From: Trichobilharzia szidati
Lineage: Eukaryota > Platyhelminthes > Trematoda > Strigeidida > Schistosomatidae
Assembly (NCBI GenBank): GCA_944472155.2
Contig: OX235279.1
Location: 52,735,564 to 52,799,563, forward strand
Direction: 5' to 3'
DNA length: 64,000 bases
Part shown: one piece after another, positions 46,801 through 58,800 of the stretch
Layout of the letters: every line of letters begins with the position of its first letter
How positions within the stretch are numbered: the stretch's first letter is position 1
Translations under genes and position numbers: made by a program
Notes under the pieces: generated by a model
What the model saw: the letters and a program-made list of their open reading frames with translations, nothing else
Databases searched by the model: none
Told to the model about the DNA's origin: nothing

Positions 46801-49800
46801 CAGTGAGGTTAGACAGAGTTGTCTAGTCTCTTCATTTCGCTTTAACTTTACAATCGATGACATTCTGGAGTCAGCACTGACGGACGTGCATGGTGGTAAC
46901 GCTTCCTGGAGAAAGACTTTCCGACCTCGAATATGCAGACGATATCGTCTTACTGTGCAATAGCACGCAGATTGCCTAAATCGCACTTAATCTGTTGGCG
47001 CTCTGTGTCTGAAGTACGTTGTATCCTTTGTGTCGTCTAAGTTTAAGATTGACAGATGCTTGTACGTGTATTCACCCGTGCAGGTGAACTGCTTGAAGTT
47101 GTCGATAAGTCCGTGTTTCTGAGTAGTTGTGTGAATGTTGGCGAAGGTGAGACGGATGAGATTTCTAACCGTTTCGTGAAAGCTAGGGTGGTATACGCCA
47201 ATTTGAACCACCTCTGACACCGCCGCGGTGTCATCCTGGCTGTCAAAGGTTGGGTCTACACTGCTTCGTTGAGCGCAGCATTGCTCTACGCCTGTGAAAC
47301 CTGGTCTTTTCAAGCTGGCAATGTGCGGTGCCACAACCATAAGTGTATTAGTTTGCTATCAGCCGCTTTGAAAGGTGGGAGAAACACGTGAGCATTTGAT
47401 TCGCGAAAAGCAGGCTAGGTTTCATTCAGGTCGTGTGTTCATTGTTCGCCAGTTGTTGGAACACCATCTCAGTTATCGTATCCTTGTGTACATTCACATA
47501 TATGATGCATATCACACAAATGATTGTAGAAGTATCTGTCTCTCCATTCAACTTGACAGGGAATAATATTTTTATGGAATATCCTTTAGCCTTCACAAAT
47601 AGCCTAATCGTACCAGAAAAAATGACAGTAAAAATGCACTTCTCGAGATTCTTTGAGCGACGACTTGTGGACTTTTTCAGTGCTTTCCACCGAGAATATA
47701 TTGATGATTGCTTCAAAACTTGTCTATATCAACATGTCTCACAATAGGATGTAAAATAATTGATTGAGATGACAGCTTCATTCACCTCGGAAGTTATCTT
47801 GGTCCCGATAGCACACAGAGAGACAAAATTGTGCTTATCTCATTGAAGTTAGGTAAATCCCATTAAGTCTGAAAACCTGCAACGCGAGCTAACGACTGAT
47901 TACAGATTCTAAAGTACTGAAACATCACTTGTTGCCAATCTAAGATAAAATGGTATTACTTCTCAAAATCTACGGGAGCCTAACCGTTTCAACTTTCCAG
48001 GAAGAATCGTCTCAACTACAGGCGACACGAATGAGCATTTCAATGGTAGGGTCGAAAACCGCACTAAGCAACAAGAAGATTTGGATTTTCAACACTAATG
48101 TCAAGTCAGTGCAACTGCATACTTCACACAGTTGACGCGTCACCAAAAGCATTCCCAATAAGCTGATGCATACTTTCATCAACAGCTGCCTTCACTGCTT
48201 CCATACTCAAGATCAGATGCCCACAAGTGCTTAGAAACGACGAACTCTCCCAACCAAGAAACTACCACCCAATAAATATGCCAAATTAAACAGAGATAGA
48301 TCAAACACACGCTGAGGAGACCGTTGGATGACATCGCGCAGCAGGACTTAAAGTGCAACTCGAATGGAAAACGACGAGTCCGGTTTTCAAGGGTGACATG
48401 AAAGAGATCATGTGCGAATGAGAAAAGAGCTTATGTGCAATCGATCAGGCAACGGAGGACGATTTCAGCGAACAAGTGACATCGCGATGTGAGACGAAAT
48501 ATGTTTGTTTTAGGTTAACATCGGTTGGTATGTCACGAGTCCCTGGTTGGAGTCCGAGAGATAGCTCGAATTGGTGACTCGAAACGTAATCAGATATGGC
48601 CAAAAATCGCAATCGACGGCGAACATGCTGCAGTTACCTCCTTTCTCTCCTTCCTGATAGAGAAGGCATCTGTTGATGAAAGTTTGCTACAGCCTATTTG
48701 AAATGCTTTCGGTGACTCCAAGTCTATCAATCATATGATAGCACTGAAGTGGAAGTATATTAAGTATTTATTGCATATGATTACATAAGTTCAGTTAACG
48801 GGTTGTGTAGCCAAAAGTTTTTTTATAACCAATCCAGTTATTTTCTTAGTTTTATGAAGTCTGTATGGGATAAAATAGATTTATCTTATGGTTCCATTTC
48901 GACATATTAGGGTATTTAAATTTTGTTATGCTTAGTTTGAAGTGGATATATGAAGAAAGGTTTGTATTACAGTAAATTTTAATTGAAGCTTTTTTTCCAC
49001 AGGATAATCGTTTGCATCTCGTCCTACAGTACAACGACCGAATTGCTGTCATAGGCGAAAACCAGATGGTGTCCGGTGTCCAAATACAGAACCTGGTTGT
49101 GCCGAAAGAATATATGAACTCCAATTGGCCCATTCGAGTAATTTAAATTGATTAATCTGTTATTTATTTTCTACTCGAAACTCGCATACATTTCATATTA
49201 GTTAGCAGAAGTGAGTGTAATAAATTAGGTAGAAGGAATTAACTCGAGGAGAACTTTTCACTTTTGAAAATTTGTCGTTGGCTGACCGAATTGTTTCACC
49301 TGTAAATGGGCGTAGTCGTTTTAACACCTGACATTATACTGTAACATTCTTTCCTTATGCTTTTAGGTTTCAATAAGAAACGTGAAATGAAGACGAAATC
49401 AATGAAACATGAACCTAGAGTTTCAGCATAGAACTTTGCACAGAAGTGTAACTACGTTCACAACACACAAATGTAGAGAAAAACGATAAGAAAGCGATTC
49501 AAAAGAACTATAATGATCGGAAATTTATGGAAAAACATTAGGAATTTAATGGATCTGGCAGATTACAAAGAGTGAATGCATTTGAAAGCCATTGAGAACG
49601 GTTTCGTGCTATCTCACAATAGGTTCTTAGGATCCCTATAACCCACCAACAGATCATAACAAGAAGTTGCTGTAGGTTGATTTACTATAATTTCACTTGA
49701 AATACAGTGAAAAAAGTGGTTCTGTTATATATACTTAGACAGTAGTTATTCATCTGATAGTGGTTTAAGTGGAATATGTGATGTATGTACCGTTGTGTTT

Positions 49801-52800
49801 ATTTATAGGCAAAAATCCACCAGATATAGTACAGATGGTGAGGGGAAATTTTGAAGCTCTCCAAAATAAACGAGTCTTGAGCCAAACAGGGCTATGATAG
49901 CTGAATCATCTGATGGATTACAATGTTGTGTGTAGAACGTTAGATTTTAATTTTAGGTCAAACTGGAAACCAACAATCACTTGCCTGCTAGCACATCGAT
50001 TTGAGTTGAGTGAAATTAAGATGAAAATTACATTCTAGGTCTAACCAGTATTATTTTCTGCATTTTAGTTTAATCAGTTGTGCATAATTGGAAAAGCCTG
50101 ACATTATTTTTCTTCTTATTTCCATCAGTATGTCGCTGTTTCACGAGATGGTAAGGATATCGCTGTCTCTGGTCGTAATGGATTCGTTCATTATAAAGGC
50201 GTTTCGCAGCGCTGGTATGTTTTCGGTAATGTCAAGCAGGTAAGATAAGTAATGGAGACTAGTTCTTATTTTTTTTCAAATAGTACGATGACGTTTTAAA
50301 ACAAGCGAAACGTGTTAATAAAGCGGGATTTAATAAATTCATCGAAATTCCTTAGGACTCGCCATCTGAATACCTTACATTATCTATCATAGCAACATCA
50401 AGGTGATCAATTTTCTTCTGTTGCCTTCAGCTTTACCAATAGGTTAATTATCTGAGTGATCATTTTCGACGCAGAACTTTGCATAGTAGTACAGCAGTTC
50501 GACTTGTCACACTTAAGAATACACAAATAAATGCAGAGAAAGAATGGAGGTGTATGGAAGAAAGAAGAGTCACATGGCGATCAATGAGAGCTGTATGGAT
50601 TTAGGATTGAGCTTTTTACAGCAAACTAGACAATTTTAGGTAGAACTCCATGTAACTTCATCGGAACTGCAATATGTTGGGGGAGCGGGGTATAAGCAAA
50701 GATTATAAAAAGATATCGACGAGTGTCACAGTCTCTCGTTTCTACTAAGAATCAGTTCAACCGGATAACGCACATACGACCATGCGCTAGGACCCAGTCA
50801 AGTGGAGATTTTTCCACCCTAACATTCAATACAATCCGATAAATACACCAGTAAGTTCATCTAAACTAAATGAAGAATCCACTGATACTCGTATGGTCAG
50901 TTTCGTAGGTTTACTGTGTTAACAACTACATTAGGGTTTTGTGTACTTGTATTTGGAATACAATATACACCCATTGCTCAAAATGCCAGAGTTCCGGATG
51001 ATGACGAATGTTATCCAATTCAGTTTAAGTTACAGATGTTGATGCACAAATATTAAGTTGGAAGTGTGGTTTTAACAGACTGTTAGCAGTGTTATTGTGT
51101 TTTAATTCTCTATTACTGATCGCAGAGATAAGAGGAGCTGATGAATCAAGCTGTGGAATAGTATTAATGGTGACAGCAAAGCACGAAGATGAAGGTAGAT
51201 AATGATTAGGAAAGCTTTTTTTTCGAAGTGAGTGGGCAGTTACTACTTCCCGGTTACCCACACCGGGGAAGGTGATTTCATTTTGGGATACCTGAAACAG
51301 AAAGAGCATGAGTGTTGCGTCACTAAAGAGCCCAGCAGACAACTGTTTGAGAGTGTTGGCACTGTTTTTCTGATTCATGTGGCTGTTAGTGGTCACCGTT
51401 GGCTACAGTCCACCGTGTAACTCGGGATGTACAACTGTTTAATCCTATTCATCAGAGCGATAAGGCAGCATAACTGGCTTGTTGGTCGTCTAAAGGAAAG
51501 ATCTTACTGCTGTTACATCTTCATTCTCCAGCAGTAAGGCTTTTCACTATGATGGTAATTGCTTATAATTTAACTGCTATCTAAACGACCTTACTGATAT
51601 GGTAGGATCTGCATACTCGTTTGTCTCGAGCAGTGTAACTCGTTGTGTCATTGTGATGTGCAAGCAAAATCACCACGTCAACGTGGCAGATATCTGTCGA
51701 CACTAGTAGTTTAGTATTTTTTACTTCATAGATGTATACAGAAACAATACTCTTATGAAATTGACCTTTAATATAATTCTCTATTTCAGGAAAACTCATT
51801 CCATGTTTTTGGGGGTATTGCATGGTGGAAACAATATATATGTTGCAGCTGTTTGATGGAAAATTATGATTCAAGTGAGGTATGTTTGTCTTCATACTAC
51901 TTTTGTTAATCAACTTAAGGATGTATCATTTCGAGGCATATGACTAATTTGTTGACTATTGTTCACAAACAATAAAATATAGGGAAACTCAATGCCTGCA
52001 TTTTTCCCAATTTAGATATTTTTTCTTGATGGTCTGCCTTCTTAACAATGCTTAGCTTAGTAAAGTGTAGATGTATCTACAAGGATCATGGTATTAGAAT
52101 GCATATTTGTCCAGGCATTTATGCCAAAGCACAACAGAGAATAATGTGATTCACTTGAGCAGTATGCATGTCCAATATCTCATAATAAGAGAGAGAGAGA
52201 GGGAAGACATTATCTCATACATTCCTTCTCCTCTTCCTCATCTCTTCCCAATTGGTTTCTCCAAGCACATAGTTTGCTTCTTTGCATGAACTAAGTAAAA
52301 TATGCAGTTGTACATTAAAGTGACTAGGATTGAGAAGTCATCAGATTAGTCTCAGCACTGTAGAGTAGCTCGTCATTATTCATTTCCCAATTGGATAGTT
52401 AGTTCCTAATTAACTGATCTTCGTCATCTACAGGATCCCATTCGGACAGCCAACAGTTATCTACTATGGTTATGACTTCAAGGAATTATGCAAATTCTTC
52501 CACCCACCCCCACCGTATATCTCTTACTTACTTCCAATCTAAGCCTACATGAGATACCATAGTTTGCGAAGAAACATAATATCTTAACATAGATAACGCG
52601 TTTCTTTCTACTGAGCCGAGGAAACTATATTTTTTTGTACGACTCCAGTATTATATAAATATATTGTAGAATAAGCTCGAGCTCAACCAGCAAGACATCC
52701 ATCCGTGTCCTGTTTGGATTTCCTGGAAACACTTTTCTATGCGATAATGTAGTACTTCGATGATATTTTCGAAAATCATCAGCTTTTTTGTTTTGGCACT

Positions 52801-55800
52801 TTGTATTTGCAGGTTCGCGTGTACTCCTCACTTCGAAAACTAGATGAGCAGTTTTGTTCTGTTTACAAATTTTCATACCTGGTTTTACCTGTTGTTGTGG
52901 ACAGCTTTCAAAATTGGTTCCTTATACTCACTAATGATGGTTGTTTATGGCTATTTGAATTAATGGAGTCCGGTAAGAAAATTTTTTTGTATTACTTTAC
53001 TTCAAAAATTAGCTCCCACTGATGATAAACATATGTATATATGTATGTATACGTGCATGTATATATGATCTATAACTGCATGAAGTGGTGTTTTGTTAGA
53101 GTGAAATGTAGATCGCATTGGCATGATGACGTGCCCAGCGAATATTTACGCGTTTTGTAAAGTTATTTTGAAAATAAGCTATATTTTGTACGCATTTGAA
53201 AATGACAATATGGGTCATTTTTCCGTTGTCAACTTGGCCAATCGGTGGAGATAACAAAACCAGGTGTCGAATGTTGGATTTGTTGGATTTTACACACTTT
53301 TCAAATCCAACAAATCTACACCTGGTTTTGTTATCTTCACCAATTGGCCAATTTGACAACGCAAAAAAAAATGCGCAGGAACGATGATTAAGTTGTTATA
53401 CATAAGCTGAGATTTTGTAAATCCTGGCTTAATAATACTTTGATAAAGCTATCAGCATTAATTAGTGAACCGTCAGCAAAAACAATATCATTTTGTTTTT
53501 CATTCATTGGGAAATACAAATAACCTTTATTATACTTTTAGTTATATATAAACACCTGAAAGATAGTCCTTAAATGAGTGGACGACATATAATTTTTTCA
53601 GACAGATTTGAGTCAGATGTTTCTCAGAGTGTCTGGAGGTTTTTGGTCTGCTTTCAATTCGTTAAGGTTATTTAAACACTCTGCAAACCATTTTGTGTGG
53701 AGCGAATTGTTTTCCAGCTGGTTTTCATCAACAACCGATAGCTGCTACCTTGATGTGGTGGCCGGGCTTGCACATCGCGATGACCCAATAAGCTACACTG
53801 GCTGGAACCAATGGTCCTGCAGGTCCTACCATGCCAGCAAGGTTGTTAGGATAGCGATTAGACTAAGTGCAGTTACCGGCATAGTGTAAGAATCTTCCTT
53901 GCACTATGTTGGGGGACCGTGGGCGAAGTTGTACTGCTGGGGAACAGGGGTATAACAGCAGTGAGGTGTTTCCTTCAGACGACCAGCATGCCAGCTCTGC
54001 TGTCTCTCCACTCTAGAAAGAGGGGGTTAGAATTGTACATCCTGACTTACACTACGGTGGTCCGTAACCGGCGGTAAGTTTACTAATACGGAACCAAACC
54101 AAGAAACCAGTTCATACAGGTCATGTGTGACCGGCCTCAAGCAGTTGCCCCCTGGGCTCTGCGGTCACGCAACAATAAGCCCTCTTTCTGTTTCGGGTAC
54201 TCGAAGAATCCACGGTGTGGGCAGCCGGGAAGTAACAACCACCCACATACTTCCAAAAGCACACGAAGCCTTCCTGAGCATCATTCTCATCTATCCACAT
54301 CACCTTCATCATCTTATTCCCCTAGTACAGTTAGTACTCTACGGCGTACCCCAAATATTCATCAACCTTATTCAACAGCTGTACGACAACGGCGCATATC
54401 AAGTGATCCACAACCGAAAACTCAGTGAGGCGTTTGGAGTAAACACAGGAGTCAGACAAGGGTGCTTATTATCACCAATGATATTCCTGATTGTGTTGGA
54501 CTGGATGATGCGTCAGACAGTGGGAAACGAGAAGACAGGGATATCCTGGATCGACGTGAAGAGTCTAGAAGACCTAGATTTCGCGGAAGATTTATGTTTG
54601 ATGTCACACAAAATCGAAGACTTACAAGCGAAAACCGACAAACTGGTCGAAGAAGCAGCAAAGACAGGACTCCAGGTGAACATAGACAAGACGGAGATTA
54701 TGACAATAACCAACCAACAACAGCAACAACATCCACCGCCAATCACCATCAACGGGAGGGATTTGAAAGAAGTTACTTCTTTCACTTATCTAGGGAGCAT
54801 TATCTCAACTACAGGAGGAACGGACGAGGATGTCAAATCGGGAATCGGGAAGGCGAGAAACACACTCATCAACCTGAAACCAATCTGGAAATCTTCGTCA
54901 CTCACCATCAATAACAAAATTCGAATTTTCAATAAAAACCGTCAAGTTAGTTCTTCTATACGGATCAGAAACTTGGCGGGTCACAAAGAATATTCCAACA
55001 GGTTGCAGACCTTTATCAACAACTGTCTTCGCTCTATACTGAAGATCAGATGGCCGGGAGGATTCACCAACAAGAAACTATGGGAACAAACAAAACAAGA
55101 ACCAATCGCCAAACGAATATGCATGAGAAAGTGGAGATGGATTGGAAACTCGCAGAGGTGGCCGTTGGGTAACATCGCGCGTCAGTCCATCGCTCGAGTG
55201 AAACCCGAAAGGGAAGAGGCGAGTGGGACGTCCAAGGGTGACATGGAGGAGATCGTGTGATGAGGAACTGAAACAGCATGGATTAACATGGATGCAAGTG
55301 AAAAGTACAGCACAAAACAGAAGCAAGTGGAGACGTGCAGTTGAAGCCCTATGTTCCATTAGGAACCCAAGGGAACAATAATATACAGTTAGTACTATTC
55401 TTCAGGTTAGTGAGGCACCTTCACTTCACTCTGTGACCACAAATAAGGATGAGAGCCATAGAAACACTCCAGATAACCTTTTAAAGCCACGTCGCCAACT
55501 TCATATAGGAGCTTTTAACGTCAGGCCCCTCTGCCAAATCGGACAACAGGCATCACTAGCAAGAACTCTGCCATCTCGAGCCATGGATGTATGTTGTGTT
55601 TCGGAGACACGCATACAAGACCCGAGTGTGGTCATTCACTTAACCTCATCCGGTCAACAAAGTGAATCTGCGAAATTCACTTTAATAGCGTCAAGAGACT
55701 CCTCAGCTAGTTATCGAGGACTCGCAGGTGTAGGGATAGCACTGAGTGTCAGGGTAGAATAATCACTTCTTGACTGGATCCCAGTAGACAGTCGTATGTG

Positions 55801-58800
55801 TGCGGTCCGTCTGAATGGGTCCGTTAAAAGAAGGAAAGACGGCGCTACCTGTTGTTGCCTTTTCGTAGCCTCCGCTTACGCCCCAACAGACTGCAGTTCG
55901 GATGAACTAAAGGATGATTTCTACCTGAAACTGTCTAATTTGCTGCAAAAAGCAAAACGCTCAGATATAGTTTTTTTTAGCAGGCGACTTTAATGCCCAA
56001 GTAGGGAAGTTGTGCCAGACTGAGAAGTATGTAGGTGGTACGTATGGAGTTCCCTGCCGGTGAACCGACAACGGTGATCGTCTTCTTCAGTTTTGCTCAG
56101 ATAATCATCTGTTCCTAGTCAGCACTAACTTTAGGCACAAAGAAAGACACTGCGTAACCTGGCGACCTATATCATCAAATCAACGTTTGACTTAGATAGA
56201 TCACATGGCGATAGGGTATCGCTGTCGAGGGTCAGTAGAAGACTGCCGCTCCTTCTGAACCATGTGCGTAGACTCTGATCACGCTCTGGTTCGCGCACGT
56301 TTATAATTACGACAAAACGGACATAAGAAATTAATGCCAGCAAAGCAGTTACGCCACCAACTAGTTCCAGAACTGAATCCATATTTAAGGAAGAAATAGC
56401 GAAACGAGTGTCTGAGGGTGACAGCAGGACTTCCCCTGGGGTAGCCTGGCACAACATACAGTTAGCTGTAGACACAGCTGTGAAAACTGTTAATAAGCTA
56501 AAACCAAAAGTTAGTGAGAGCCATTGGATCTCTACCGCTTCATCCTAACTGATTGACGCAAGAAGACTGATTCTGGCGATCTCCGATTATGATGAGGAGC
56601 GAAAGCTACTCAAACGAAAACTAACAAGAAGTCTTCGCGACGACCGTGAACAGTATTGGGCGAAAAAAGCGGAAGACATAGAAAAGGCATCGGCGATTGG
56701 TAACACTAGACAACTATTTAGGCTTATCAAGGAAACAGATGGTAAAAGGCAAATGATAAGTGAAACAATCTCTGAGAAAAATGGCACCATGATTAACTTC
56801 CAGGATAGACGATTGGAACGCTGGAAAGAACACTGAGGAGCAATTCAATTGGCCTACAGCCACGCTCAACCTGCCGAACATCCAACACCTCGCTGAATGG
56901 GATATAGACAAAGGTCTTCCGCCCCTAACTGAGCTCACTAAGGCTGTCACTCATTTGAAACGAGTCAAAGCAGCAGGACCTAATGGAATGCCTCCAGAAA
57001 TACTTAGGAACGGTGGAGACAGTTTTCTCTCTGCGTTAACTGAGGTAATAGGCAGCGTCTGGGAATCAGAGGAAGGCCCGTCAGGTTGGTGTAAGTCACT
57101 GATTATCCCGATATACAAGAAGGGAGACAAGTCTTCCTGTAATCATCACAGAGGGATTAGCTTGACTAATATGGTGGTATCTGAAGTCCTAGGCTGAATA
57201 ATATTGCGTAGACTAAGTGGTCCTCGGGAGGCACAAACACGAGAGAACTAGGCAAGCTATAGTCCACGAAGAGGATGTATTGATCATATCTTCACCCTTC
57301 GACAGATTCTAGAACATAGGCATTCTTACTGGCGTCCAACAATTGTCATATTTCTTGACCTAAAGGTGGAATTCAATTCTGTCGACCGAGAGGTACTCTG
57401 GCGATGCTTAGGTGTAAAGGGAATGCCGAGAAAATACATTGCACTGATCAAGGCACCTTACTCGAACTCATACAGTCAGCCAGGTGAGGGCTTATGGCGA
57501 GTTGTCATCTGAAGTGGTGACGATTAGTGGTGTCCGTCAGCGATGCCCATTATCCCCATTTGTATTCAACCTCAATATAGATGTACTTATGGACTTAACC
57601 CTAACTGACTTCAGAGACACAGGGATTAACTTGTTCGCTTTTAAATCACGAAAAATACCCATTTATTCATAAGTAAAAACACAGTTTTTGTTCAGCGAAG
57701 AAATTTCTTTTCAACGACTTCATTTTCAAGCTGTACAGTCGTATTTATATTACACAAAGGTAATATAAATACGACTGTACAGCTTGAAAATGAAGTCGTT
57801 GAAAAGAAATTTCTTCGCTGAACAAAAAACTGTGTTTTTACTTATGATTAACTTGTTATCAGGGAATAATCTCGTTGACTTAGAATATGCAGACGATATA
57901 GTCCTTCTAGGCGAGGACCCTGACAAAATGCAGAGTCTTCTGAACACCTTGAGCTGCAATCTACGAATGTTTGGCATGCGATTCGCTCCCGCCAAATGTA
58001 AGATGATGTTACAGGACTGGACTACATTGACTCACACCTAGCTTAGAAATAGGGAGTGAAGTGGTAGAGCACGTTGACCGCTTCACTTATTTGGGAAGTA
58101 CCATCAGCCAGCCCCAACGGGTTGATCTCTGACGAAATCTCAGTACGGATACAGGCGGCTGGTTTCTCATATGCCAGTTTACGCCGTCTCTTGCATAGAC
58201 ATGATATCCGACTATCGACCAAAGGGCGTGTGTACTGCTCAACACTCCGCTCCGTCCTCCTATATGGCTGTGAGTGAGACCTGGCCATTGAGAGTGGAAG
58301 ACATGAAAAGATTAGCTGTCTTTGATCATAGGTGCCTGCGTTCTATCTCCCGTGTGAAGTGGTAAAATAAGGTGAGTAATATTGAGGTTATGCGTCCGGT
58401 GAGTGCTAGGTAAGATGGGGAAATCAATCGACGAGGCTGTGAAATTACATCGACTGAGATGGTTAGGACATGTGTCATCGCCTTCCTCGACTGACGGGCA
58501 ATGTTAGCTGATATAGGGTCAGGCTGGAAAAGAGCTAGCGGTGGTCAAACGAAAACATGGCACCAGTCAATGAAATCCACAACAGTTAGTTTCAGCCAGC
58601 CAGGTAGGAAGGTGTAGATTGGCTTCCTGGTTGGGGTCCTCGGGACAGTAAAACCCAATGGTTGGAAACAATTGGTGATATGGCTCAAAATCGTTCTGAG
58701 TGGGGCAGATGCATCCACTCCTTGTGACTTATGATTTCCAATGAAACTATATTGTTCTTCGTCATTACTATTACTTTGTCTCACACCTCTGTTTACTGTC

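Noticed and set aside
54462..54914. Plus-strand 150-residue charged frame overlapping RTE-B
   Set aside because: Alternate frame of the RTE-B RT, which itself explains the sequence.
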